Positions 47,131 through 58,402 of a stretch of DNA of 64,000 nt are shown piece after piece (position 1 is the stretch's first letter; each line of letters begins with the position of its first letter). The stretch spans positions 9,863,967 through 9,927,966 of the forward strand of contig JAQFVV010012416.1 in the NCBI GenBank assembly GCA_028023455.1. Direction: 5' to 3'. Origin of the DNA: Epiperipatus broadwayi (taxonomy: Eukaryota; Onychophora; Udeonychophora; Euonychophora; Peripatidae). The notes under the pieces are model-generated. The model was not told the origin of the DNA, did not search any database, and saw only the letters and a program-made list of their open reading frames with translations. The translations under genes and the position numbers were made by a program.

Positions 47131-49528
47131 CACTTAATTCTCTTTTTACACGGTAGATTGATTCCTGAAAATTATGTGAAAAAACATACATTGTATATAT
47201 GGAAAAAAAGGAGATTGGTTTCTGATGTAAGAAATCAATGAAAATAATTAAGTAAACTATATTCAAAATTTCGTTAGAATGTTATATTTTTTTGTATGCT
47301 ATCAAATTTTATTTTATAAACATTACACATAAATAAAAGTTAATTATAGATGCATAAATTTCATTTGAAAAATAAAAAAATGCAAAGAATTAATGAATAT
47401 GAAAATTAGGCAGAATTTATAATTTGAGTTATACATAGTAAGATTTTATTTCCTGTCTCTGACAATAAATGCATATGTTTGCGATGATTGGAATACCATT
47501 GCCATCACTAAAACTTGCAATATCATTGCTATCACTAACAATGCGTTGGTCATTGTGTTCTTCTTCCATTGATGAATTTCTATGTAAACTCCTGAACAAC
47601 ACTAGCAGTAATGTCCTGTGGTGCTGATGTTACATTTGAATGAATAAATTCACTAATTAATGGCTGGATTTATATAGTTCTCTATTAGATGACATTAGTG
47701 ATTCAGATCTTATTGAAATTTTGAAACCCGTTCCTCATTAGGATTATACTTGACAAAATTATTACCTAATTGGTTAGCAAGATAAGTGAGCCATTATTAT
47801 GATGTTGGTAAATTCTATCATATTAGTGATAATAGGATCTTTGGTTTTCATATATTCTGGCAAATAGCTTTCCAACATCCATTGAAAGTTGAAGATCTTA
47901 ATTCAGGTAATGTTAATCCAATTTGATTTATACAATCCAAAATCAAAATTTCTCCCACACATTTGTGTCAACTTAATGTTCTATCATTCAGTTTGTCCAA
48001 AACATTTCTGAAAATGTTTATTTTACATAATAAGTTTTAAATGTTGCAATAATTCCTTGGTTTAATGGTTGAATCAAGGACACCATATCAGCTGTCAGAA
48101 AACAAAATTGTGCATTTGGGTGTTCCAAGAATGGATGGTTTTGGGCATTACCTAGATTCAATAGAACTTTGAATTCTAGACCTTTGACATTTGTATATTG
48201 CTTAAATTCTGGAATAAAACATTTGTTGAACCATTCTGAAAATTTTCAGTGATGATCCAAGCTTTTTTATTTGCCATCCAGTGAACTGGCAATTTATTCA
48301 AATCTATAGCTTTCATTGAACATGATCTTTGGATTCGATTAACAAGCAGGGGCTTCAATATGTGATCTCTTGATGCATTGGAGCAGAATACCAAAGTCTC
48401 ACAAATTTTTGCTATTTTGAAACTACTAGCAGTTTTCTGAGATTTTTCTATATAGGTTCCACTTGGCATAGTCTTTCAAATCCAAACTTGATCAGGAGTG
48501 TGTCCTCCATCTTCAATAATCTTAGCTATTTTTTTGGAAATTCTTTATCAGCTATTTCATCTGTGGATACAGTTTCAGCTTTTATTTTAATGTTGTGAAG
48601 TGCATGTCTTTCAAGAAACTTTGTCATTCATCCTGTACTTGCAAAAAATGTGTATTTCTTATTTAACTCAGATGAAGTACCTGGCTCAATTTCTTTAATT
48701 TGTTTGTAAATTTTTAATGTTGTTTGCTTGATGGCATTTCCATCTACTGGTAATCTTTTTCTGACATTTCTTCTATCCACATTATTAAGGCTTTTTCCAT
48801 TTTCTTTTTAACAATATCTCTTGTATAAAATGATAATTTAGCACTCAGTTTTGTTCCAGAACTTACAACTTTCTAATAGTAACTTTATTACCTCTAATAA
48901 TTTTTTATGCAAGCTTCATGTCAACCAAAATGCTTTCCTACAGAGTTGCTCTTTTTCCAGTTTCAAAATGATCTAAAATTTGAATTTTAGTGTCCAAAGA
49001 AATCGTTTTCTCATCTTTTTTGTAAGTGGATTATTTGACATTGTATGAGGCTACAGAAAAATATTTCAGATTTAATTAACAAACATAAATTTGTCTATAA
49101 CTTACCATCTACTAGTTTTTAACAAAATTAATAATTAAGTTTAAATTAATTAAATTTAAACAATATTAAATTTTTTTAACATTAACACCAGCAAGGTATA
49201 CTTTTTTAAACCTAATGTCAAAATAGAAACAAAGCATTAATACCAAAAATGTACTTCCCTTTCAGAACAAAACTACAAAAATGCTACAATGCAGACAAGC
49301 AAATTTCTTCATTAGTAGGATATTGTCAAAAAAGGGATTTTTGTTTTTAAAATAATGAGGAATAAAGAGATGAAACTTTTTTTAAAAAATTAGATGATAA
49401 TAACAGATATATTTTTTTTTATCAATCATTATTTTAAAATAACTTGTGTAGAAAGAAAAAACAATTTTTTTTAACTTGTGCTATTTCAAAATTGTGCAAA
49501 TAAAATTGTGTAAAAAGAGAATTAGGTG
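47131..49528 (-). mobile_element. pogo/Tigger DNA transposon, full length but inactive
   Basis: Terminal inverted repeats CACTTAATTCTCTTTTTACAC (47131-47151) and its inverse (49508-49528) differ at one of 21 positions. Both ends are flanked by TA (47129-47130, 49529-49530), the duplication made by pogo/Tc1-type transposases. Length 2398 bp, close to the usual size for Tigger elements. The transposase remnant (separate entry) is on the minus strand. Confidence 0.93.
47460..49041 (-). pseudogene. Tigger/jerky-type transposase pseudogene
   Basis: The start MSNNPLTKK at 49041 is followed, after a frameshift, by SLDTKIQILDHFETGKRATL, the CENP-B-like helix-turn-helix that binds the transposon ends. 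Further down come NVDRRNVRKRLPVDGNAI (near 48780), FASTGWM-like text with TKFLERH (near 48640), GGHTPDQVWI (near 48490). Then the best preserved frame 48469-48176 opens MPSGTYIEKSQKTASSFKIA, has LVFCSNASRDHILKPLLVN, and later LPVHWMANKKAWI. These belong to the DDE integrase-like core shared with Tigger and jerky proteins. The DNAPGHP block with the second catalytic aspartate is not legible and there are several stops and shifts, so the gene is dead. Active versions cut and paste the element at TA sites. Confidence 0.88.
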
Positions 49529-50750
49529 TATATTATTGTTTTAATTAACATTCAAATCAAATCTGTATTTTTTTTTTTTTTTAATTTATAGTGGTAATGT
49601 ATATAAGTTTATATTTTTTTCATATTTTATTATATATTCTTATGAAATTACAATAAATTTAATGCAAATATTGATAATTTAAATAAAATTAATTGTATTA
49701 AAAAGTATTGAAGATCCAAAGTTTCTAACTTGTGGGTTATGATTCCTAAAGGAGTCATAAAGTGTTTTCTGGGGGTTTATAATGGTTATGTTTAGTTGTA
49801 ATATGAAATTTCATCAAAAAGATAGTCAATATCTATTTTAATATGACTACACAACAATATTCAACTAGTAGTCAAAATACTGATTCATGATAAATGAAAA
49901 GAAGTGACTTAAGATTCTTAATGGTGAATACTTAAAAAATTGTAAAAACCCATTCATATTTATAGATATTAAATGCTTCATCTATTTTAATTATTTGCTA
50001 TAATGAACTTTTAATATTTTTTCAAATGCCATCTGCAGTATAATGTGTTCCATAAAATATTATTGAACTTTGGATATAGGTGAAAGAAACATTTTATTTC
50101 AAAATCTAAGGTTAATGATAAAATTAATAGTATAATTTACAATAGAATTTGCCATGCTGAGAATTTTTTTGTTTATGTTATATAAAATTGTTGTTTTAAA
50201 AGCAAAAAAAAAAAAACACCAACAACACTTTTTAATTGATTGAAAAAACATTAGTAATCAAAGTTGCAGAAAACAAAACAATTACATACATTAAATTATC
50301 AAATTATTTATAATAAATATAAAATTAAAATATTTATTTTTTTAGTTTTGTGCTGAAAAAAAATCTATTTTTGATGTATTTTCTTTACCATATCAAAAAT
50401 ATATTTTGATGCTAATTTGGCAAATGAGGCTCACAAATTATTTGACTATTATAAAAAAAGATTTGTCTTTAAAAAAAATTGAAAATATGCTATTTGAGAT
50501 TCAATGTTTTTTTTTTTTTTGGTGTTACAAATAAATTCTGTTTGTGTCAAATTTGTATGTCTAACATCAGGGGTTGATTGTATGTACACTTTACCTGCTC
50601 AAAGAAGGAGTATACATTATGCAAAAAAAAAAAAAGAGTAATTGATAAAAAATAAAATGTCAATTTTTATTCTTCAATTTACAAATATAACAGTATATTA
50701 AATAAAATCAAGAAAATCATACATTTTGCAAAAAACTAATTTTTTTAATG
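49529..50750. other. AT-rich intron, no recognisable feature
   Basis: Poly-A/T tracts only; no coding or repeat boundary seen. Confidence 0.4.
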
Positions 50751-50754
50751 AAGT

Positions 50755-51990
50755 AATATCAATTATTTAGCAAATAAATAGATCAATGACAAACAAAATG
50801 TATACTAAAATACAAATTCAAAAGAAATGACAGAATTTATTACTGAATTTATGTATATAATAAATAAAGTACAGGAAGTATATGGTGCAACAAAAAAAAA
50901 GGATATTAAATTTTTAAAAAAAAAGCGAAAGATGGTCCATGCATAAAATGCGTATTAAATAAAAGTGAATAGTCATTCACATATAAAATATATATTAAAT
51001 AAAAGAAAATAAAAGTTAGTCCCATCTATAGTATTAAATAAAACACAGCAAAAGGTAATCCATATTCAAAATATATATTAAATAAAAGCAAAAGATGATA
51101 AACACAGATATGTTTAAAAAAAGGAAAGCAAAAGTTAGTCCATGATGATAGGTATTTTAAGAGAGATCAGTTTTTTACCAAATCAGTTGCAGGAATGAGA
51201 CAAAAAGCTATCGCATAAGAAATGAAAGTGCAAAAATAAAACCATTCACCACATCACGTTTACAAAATAAAAACATGAAATCAAATTACATTTCAGCAAT
51301 CAGAAGAAAAAAAAACTGAAATTGAAAGTTAACAATAAATTCATATACAGAAAGCATTCCTAAAGTCATTCAAGAATGTAACAAAAAGTCATGATTAATA
51401 TTTCTTGATTAACATATTAATACAATTAAGAAAAGTGAAGTAAATTAAAAATGGCTATATAAAAAAATGATGAAATTATCCACTGACAAATAGTAATGTC
51501 AAGATGTTTAATATTGCTGAGCCATCATCTATTGGTATAATGTAAAAATAGTGAAGCATCAAAGTTAAATGGTAATTCCAATTTTAAAATATAGTATGAT
51601 ATGTATATATATATTTTTCATATGTCATAGCCTCGTCCGGAAGGCGAACCCACAACCACCTGCAACCAACTACTTGCTTCCAAGGCCACTGTGATGACCT
51701 CTTGGCTTTCACACCTGCCTTTGATTTAGTAAGGAATTGCTTTTGCTTAAAATGTCTATTGATGTGGATTACCTTTTGCTTCGATTTATTTAAAACGTAT
51801 TTTATACATAGACTACCTTTTATTTTTATTTAAAAGATATTTTATGATATGGATTATTTTTTGTTTTTGTTTAATTTATCTATATATTCCAGACATTGTA
51901 AATTCAGTAATAAATGCTAGGATATCACTTCTTTCAGATTTGTGTTTCTATGTACATTTTATTTATCATTAAAGTATTTATTGTTTAATA
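50755..51990. mobile_element. Large palindromic element with tandem subterminal repeats
   Basis: The outer arms match in inverse orientation: CAATGACAAACAAAATGTAT, GAATTTATTACTGAATTTA (50780-50850) against TAAATTCAGTAATAAATGC, ATGTACATTTTATTTATCAT (about 51900-51975). Inside the left arm (50890-51135) are four to five degenerate ~55-60-bp units with TATTAAATAAAAGCAAAAG and TAGTCCAT. The right arm (about 51750-51870) has the inverted form (ATGGATTACCTTTTGCTTC). The centre is unique and ends at 51630-51720 in a GC-richer stretch. Tandem repeats inside long inverted ends are typical of Foldback/Galileo-type elements; that assignment is inference. Confidence 0.65.
51630..51706 (-). other. tRNA-like GC-rich stretch inside the palindromic element
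   Basis: The minus strand begins GTCATCACAGTGGCCTTGGA, contains GGGTTCGCCTTCCGG (box-B-like) and ends GGCTATGAC, so the ends GTCAT and ATGAC can pair and the length is about 75 nt. D and T arms pair poorly and no anticodon arm is clear. It may be a decayed tRNA or a SINE head; a functional tRNA is unlikely. Confidence 0.25.
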
Positions 51991-52024
51991 ATCAATATTT
52001 TTTTCTTAAATAAATTATTTTATT

Positions 52025-52375
52025 GCAAAATATATGATGGGTGCTGAATTGAGTTCAGACCCATATGACTATATAAGCTGTTGAGCTTGGATTGAAAATA
52101 TTATTGTGTTTTCAATTTCATTCTCTTAGTTTTGTAGTTAAGTAGAGTTAAAAGGTGGCTGCTATAGGGTTGCATTAGATCCTAAGATCTAGGTGCAGTG
52201 CTCTCAGATCCAAGGCTCCTCACTGACGAAGGTCACAAGCCAGAAACTAGTCTGGGGATATTGGATGAGTAGGCACTAGATAGGAATTTTATGCACAAGC
52301 CTTCTGGCATCCATTAATTGCTCTTGTTGGCACAAGATGGCACTACTGTATGGAGAGTTTTGCTTTGTTTTGAAT
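52025..52375 (-). repeat. Family B repeat, single inverted copy
   Basis: Read on the plus strand it runs GCTGAATTGAGTTCAGACCC, ATATGACTATATAAGC, GTTGCATTAGATCCTAAG, CACAAGCCAGAAACTAGTCT, GGGGATATTGGATGAGTAGG, ATTTTATGCACAAGCC and CACTACTGTATGGAGAG, the reverse of the 25.0-kb units. The core is CTGACGA (52223-52229, one change from CTGATGA), GGTCACAAGCC and GAAA (52243-52246). It is the cleanest single full-length copy, about 350 bp. Confidence 0.85.
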
Positions 52376-53877
52376 TGTTTAATATTTCTATATTTATAAA
52401 TTTAAGATTTAAATTTAGACATTTTATTTTTTATGAATTACTTTTTCCCCTCAATGTTGAAAATAAGCAGATTTGTCAAAAAAAATAGACCATACATGTA
52501 ATGGGCACCTTATGTCATTATTAATATCTGAAAATAAAAATTTCTTTTTTTATTTAGTGTAATCTCACATTTTTTATTTCAATTGAAGATATAATTTTCA
52601 TAATAATTTCAGATTACTTAATATAAAAATAAAGTATTATATGCAATCATAAAGATAACACCCTATTAATTGCAATAAATCTGAGAAAATATAGACATTA
52701 TAAGAAGTTTTTTAAAAAAATCTTGTTTTTTATATTTTTATATTGCAAATTGTGTTAGATAAATTTTAAAATTGAATTTGTCACAATAAGTTTATTTCAT
52801 TCTTCATAAATTTTAAATTTAAAATCTCATATAAAAATTCTTATCTTTGATAGTTCATACTATCAACAATCAAGAAACAAACTGTTTATGTATTTCACTT
52901 TTTACATTCTCTACCTATTTGTTTTAAAAAGATATTTCAGATATATTTTTTCTCTAACAAAACAAATAATAAAAATATCTAAGAATAAATTATTACCAGT
53001 TTATTAAAAATAATAGTAATAAATCATAATTTTTTAAGAATAAATATACATAATTAATAATATGTATGCATGCACAATTACATGCTTGCACAGATTGTTG
53101 GCAAGTTCTTATTTTATTTTTATGGTAGCATTTGAATTTTTTTATCTATTGAATAAATATAATTTTGTAATATTAAATTTATATATAAACGTTAAAAGGT
53201 TTAATAAATTTTCCATTTATAAATATATAATAACATACATATATATGTTTACCAAGTACTTGCAAAATAATTCTATTATTATTATATAATATACTTTATT
53301 GTTTATTAAAAAATATTTTTTTTTAAAAAATTTAAAACAATAAATGCATTGTAATAATAATTTTTCAAAATGTAAAAAAATACATTAAAATGTAAAAATT
53401 ATTTACTTTATTAAATACATCCTTTGAAGAGTTTTAAATGTCTTCATTTTAAGAAGTTAAATTGTTGAAAATAATTTCTTTATTTTTAAATTTTCTTTTT
53501 AAAAAAATATTTCATGCTGAATCAGATGATTAATCACATGATTTCAGTGGGTTTATGCACAAATTTGAATTGAAGCCTGTTCTTTATTTAAAATTTTTCA
53601 AAAAGTGGGCAGGGAATCCTTAACATCAAATATAAATGTATATACATATATTCTGATTATTTTTACTTGTTGCAATTCCTATCTTTATTATACAATCTGA
53701 ATAAACCAGTGCATATTAAAATAATTTGTGAACTTGACTTACTGATAAAATAGACTTTAGTACTATGAATTTAAGTAATTTCAAGATTTCTTAACTAAAT
53801 TCATATTTATTAGTTTTCAAACACAAATTCTATGAAGCTTTTTATTCAACAACAAATGATTTTTGTCCACACTAGAG
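52376..53877. other. AT-rich intron, no recognisable feature
   Basis: Low-complexity AT sequence; the 75-codon plus frame at 53062 has no motif. Confidence 0.4.
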
Positions 53878-56571
53878 CAGTGTTCTCAACTGAATACATG
53901 CAGTGGACCAATATTTTTTTATTACAGACCAAATGAAGTATTGAACAAAAAAAAATGGATGAAAGTAAAGCATGTGTTTTTGTAGTAAAGTATAATTATT
54001 GTAGTGTTTAACAAATTATTTTTAAAAGAATGATAAAAAAAATCATAGAATAATTAACAAAACTATACAAAAGTAAATTAATTAACAAAATATTAAACTA
54101 ATAATAAATAAAATCTAAAAAAAAAAAACAATGAATAATATTTAAATAACTGAGCAAAATCAAAATTATAAAACCAAAAACTGATGTGTTTTTTGTGATT
54201 CTTTTCAGTAATTAGCTTATCAAGTCTTGGAAATATATTTGTGACTACTAAATTCAAAACTAGATTTATTAATAAACAATTTCTTTCTTTTGATTTTATG
54301 AGTGCCATTGCTATAAGTATGTGGTTGAAAATTGTATTTATTAATAAATGATTTTTCTCTTTTGAATTTAAGAGTGTCATTGTCGAAAATGTCGATTCAC
54401 ATATATAGTCAAAAATGGCAAGAATATTCTTAAGGTGTTTTTTCATGTAATTTTGAATGTTCAATTTTGATTTTAATCCAGAACTGAATTATACTTACTG
54501 AATTAAATAATAACTTTAATGTACTACCACAACTCAAGTCTATTAACTTTTCATGTTCCAAATCAGTTAGGTTATTTTCTTGTTCAATAGATGGATTTAA
54601 ATCCAAATACTGCCTTTCTGTATGTCTTTTTCCTGTTGATAATATTAATCAAATGCACAACAAAGTCCTATTAAATGTCCATAAACAGTATTTTTCAATT
54701 CATCGATGTTTATATCAACTTCAGTTATCAATTCTGAAAATGAATGAAACATGCCATATGTTTTTTTCTCTACACACATACACTATATTTTTAACTTTTT
54801 CTTGATTGCCTCAAAGTAGTACTATTTCCTTGTAGATTTAAATATAGTTCATTTGTTAATGAAAATATGTCCTACAAATAAACCAATTTAGCAATCTAAT
54901 GGTTGTCATGGAAAATATTTATCAATTCTGAATTTTTTATTTCTGGAAATGTTTCACCTTCTTTTCTTAATTCAAAAGTTTTGTTAATATTCTCCCTCTT
55001 GACAACCATTATACTTTTGAATGAAGTAGTAAATTTTCATATTCAGATCCCATTTCATTGCATAAACTTGAAAATAGTCTTGAATTTAGTGCATTGTGTT
55101 TAATATAATTTATTATTTTTATCGATTGAGCAAGAACATTGTTCAAGTCAGGATACAATTTTTATAGCAGCTAAATGTTTGTGATGTATAATACAATGAG
55201 TGAAAATCATTTTGTCATCCGCTACTTCTTTAATTTTTATTGCAACTACCGAATATTTTCCAATCATATTTGCTTCTACATTAGTACATAAGCCAACACA
55301 ATTTTTCCACTTAAGTGAATTTTTTTTTATATGTAATTATCAGTTGCTTTAAATATATCTGAAATAGTTGTGATTATGAAGTTCAGCACAACAAAAAAAA
55401 TTCTTCTTTTACATTATTGATTTCATAATCAACATAATGAATATAACATAAAAGTATGGTTTCATTGTTAACATCTGTAGATTTATCTATTTGAATTGCG
55501 AACAATGATTTGCTTACTTTTTGAATTAATTATCTTCATCACCAGTCATTAATTCACTAAATCTTTGTTGAATAGTATCATTAGAAAGTGACAGAGATTT
55601 CATTTTGTCTCCAGCAACTGTATCTAGGATATGTCTATTGAACATGGTTTAATTAAGTTTTCAGCAATAGAGTACCACTTTTTCATATTGCCATTCTTAA
55701 GGTAACTAAATATGATGCTTTTACAAGAGATTTATCAACTAAAAGAAAATTTTTAAGAGATGTATTTTGTTTTTTGCAATGTATCACTTTTACATTAAAA
55801 AAAAATTGTGTTTTATTTTGTACATTTGAAGATTTGGTCTGTAAATGACACATTAATTTTGCTGGCTGCATGCATTCATGGGATAAAATTTTTCTGCAAA
55901 TAACACATTGACATCTGGATAAATTTTCTTCAGGCCAAGAATTGAAAACAAATTTTAAACAGGATTGAATTGATGAACAGCAGTATATTTTTGATTTGCC
56001 TGAGGTGAATCACTTTGTGAATAAATAACATTTTCATTAGAATTCAAAAAATTATATTTGGTTTTGAAAAAAGTCTCCAATAGTTTTAGATATTTTCTTG
56101 TTATTATTTATTTTTAAATGGTTAAAGTTTATGAGAAAAAAAATCAAATACTATATATACTTTAATATAGTACGCATCTATAATATAGTAATTCCTATCA
56201 TTTCAAGACAATGCAATTTTGATCAGTTGGCTATGACAAACTACATATTATATACAACTGACAACTATTAGGTTATTTTTATACATAAAATCCACCTCAG
56301 CACATGAAGTGTGTGTGCACAAAATTGTTAATGGAACAGTGTTTTTAAACTGTGAGATGACTTGTACTACAAAATAGCTTTTTTATATTTCTTATAGTGT
56401 TTTGTTTTTTAGTTTATTTTCTATGAATAAAACAATTAATAAACAATAAATTTAATAAAATTAATCGTAATTTAAAAGATAATAAAAAAATATGTAATAA
56501 ATAAGAACAAATTTATAAACTTTTTGCGGTCCACTAACATTTTTCTGTGGACCACTGGTTGAATAACACTG
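53878..56571 (-). mobile_element. hAT DNA transposon, full length but inactive
   Basis: Ends CAGTGTTCTCAACTGAATAC (left) and the inverse of CAGTGTTATTCAACCAGTGG (right, ending GAATAACACTG at 56571) are hAT-type inverted repeats, each with an inner GTCCAC/GTGGACC-like word. Flanking 8-bp duplications are CACTAGAG (53870-53877) and CACTAGAC (56572-56579), 7 of 8 matching. Length 2694 bp, usual for an autonomous hAT. Confidence 0.92.
54100..55990 (-). pseudogene. hAT transposase pseudogene (ZBED5-like, BED finger and dimerisation domain)
   Basis: From the 5' side (minus strand): CQCVICRKILSHECMQPAKL, then MCHLQTKSSN near 55910-55825, a BED zinc finger in which the last histidine of the HLxTKH motif has become serine. 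ASYLVTLRMAI near 55715-55683 matches the (A/S)YLVA.RIAK segment of ZBED5/Charlie-like transposases. The C-terminal frame 54464-54093 has CESTFSTMTLLNSKEKNHLL, the conserved ESxFSxM.xIKSKxR.RL dimerisation block, followed by a second similar SKERNCLLINLVLNLVV. The middle (55.6-54.5 kb) is full of stops and shifts. The protein would bind the ends of 53878-56571 and move it; it cannot now. Confidence 0.85.
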
Positions 56572-56579
56572 CACTAGAC

Positions 56580-58120
56580 TACGATTGGTAGTAAATTGGT
56601 TCTAGGATATTCCAGTCTGGTTGATTGTGAAAAATGTATTTTTATGTGGAGAGATAGTGTCTATCATAAAGTTTTATTAAAAGTGGATAAGTAAAAAAAT
56701 AATGAAGTGTCACTAACATAATATATACATCATAGATTCTTTCTTTTTAACCTCCTCCCCCCCCCAAAAAAAAAAAATCTGTATGTCTTTAAATATGATT
56801 AGAAAAATTGCCATTATTCATTAGTCATCTATGTTATGATTAATTCTGTATTATATTTAGAGTTGTATAACTTCTATAAATGTGATTGTGTGAACAATAA
56901 ACTTTCATATACAATATCTTTGTTGTTTCTGGGAATGTGGTTTTAAGTTTTTGTATGGATATTAAGATTGTAAATCTTCTTCAGATATTCAGTACTTTCA
57001 CTTTCTATATCTTCATTTTCAGAACTTGAATTCTCATCTTCACTATTTCATCAGATACATCATCTTCAGGTCATTTAAATTGCAGCTGAACATTATAATT
57101 TTTTGTCAATTTGCTTTTGTGTAAAAATACATTTTTCTCTTAAAGTCTGAATCATTCTTCTAAAATAATTTATATTTTTACAAATATTTTTTTGGAAAAA
57201 ATTTGTAAAATAAGATTTTAAAACATTCATTTTTACTTTAAAAATCAAAACAAGAATATTGGAATTATCACCATCAGGAAAATAACATTAAAAGATTCTA
57301 AAACTTTTGTTTTCACTTTAAAAATCAAAATGAAAACAACGCAATTACCAAAAATTTGGCAGGCGTGTTCTTGTGTAGAGAACAACAATCAACCAATCAT
57401 TGCCTTGGAAGGCAGGTTCTTATCTCATTGTTATATTAATGTGTTAGTTGTAAAAATATTCAAAAGGTTATTTGGTAAACTTCTCTTGATAGAATACTGG
57501 TAAAATTGACAAATTAATGTTAAAATTAGCAATTTTAAAGAGTTAAAACCATTTATGAAATTAATCCAAAAAATATTGATTAAAAGAGATTTAACATGCT
57601 ATTCTACACAGGAAACAATCATAATACTATAGCGGGTATAGTGCAAAACAAAGATCCACAGAAATAAGACATCGAACCTCTCTTTTAGGCATGTAAAATT
57701 TTAAAAAAAAGTGTGGCTTATATTTGAAGTAATACAATATTTAAGTACATTGAATACTTCAATAAATAATAAATAAATTACTCTTTATCTATATATATAA
57801 TAGAATTATGTTTTATAACTCTTGCCTACAGGAAAATTTTTTTTATTGCACATATATAAAAAATTTTAATAGTAAGGCTTTTAAAAAAGGCAGAATTGTG
57901 ATAAACACATTTAATTGAGAGATTCTATTTTATAAAGTATTACTATGCATAAAAATTTAAATAATTATATTTATAACCTGAATAATAAATAGAATGTGTT
58001 TTTCAAATTTGCTTATAAATCAAAACATTTCTATATATAAATATTATAGTTTTCTGTGGTAAAAAAAATAATTTGTTTTCATAGTCTTAAAATATATCAT
58101 AATCTTTAAATATTTTATTT
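56580..58120. other. AT-rich intron, no recognisable feature
   Basis: Contains a C/A homopolymer junction near 56757-56777 and scattered A-rich tracts; no gene or element recognised. Confidence 0.4.
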
Positions 58121-58402
58121 AAAAAGTAATTTAGAATTAAGAATTAGTGATAATTACTGTGTTATTGTTATTTAAAGAGTCTCATGCTCTCCACTGAGTT
58201 AACCGGGAGCTATGTAATTGTTATTTAAGCATATTAATAACTCTAAATACAAACTTGTGTGTAAAGTAGTATATAAACACAAATGTCTATTAATAAACAC
58301 AATGCAAAAAGTAATTTAGAATTAAAAATCAATAATAATTACTAAACTTGTGTGTAAAATAGTATATAAACACAACTGTTTATTAATAAACACAATGCAA
58401 TT
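58121..58402. repeat. Tandem duplication, one copy carrying a tRNA-half insertion
   Basis: Copy 1 begins AAAAAGTAATTTAGAATTAA at 58121 and copy 2 with the same at 58306 (offset 185). Both continue AATAATTACT or GATAATTACT and then AAACTTGTGTGTAAAGTAGT, ATATAAACACAA, CTATTAATAAACACAATGC or near variants. Copy 2 is only 97 bp; copy 1 has about 88 bp more in its middle, including the tRNA-derived insert. Confidence 0.8.
58176..58216 (-). mobile_element. Retro-inserted 5' half of tRNA-Lys with 12-bp target duplication
   Basis: On the minus strand the insert reads GCTCCCGGTTAACTCAGTGG, AGAGCATGAGACTCT, close to the acceptor, D-arm and anticodon 5' arm of animal tRNA-Lys (GCCCGGCTAGCTCAGTCGGT, AGAGCATGAGACTCT). 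It stops inside the anticodon loop. It is bounded on both sides by ATTGTTATTTAA (58164-58175 and 58217-58228), an exact 12-bp direct repeat as left by target-primed integration. Only 41 bp are inserted, so no functional tRNA is encoded. Confidence 0.7.

Noticed and set aside
51630-51706. Possible tRNA gene on the minus strand
   Set aside because: Ends pair and a box-B-like word exists, but the T and D stems and the anticodon arm do not form. Kept only as a low-confidence tRNA-like stretch.
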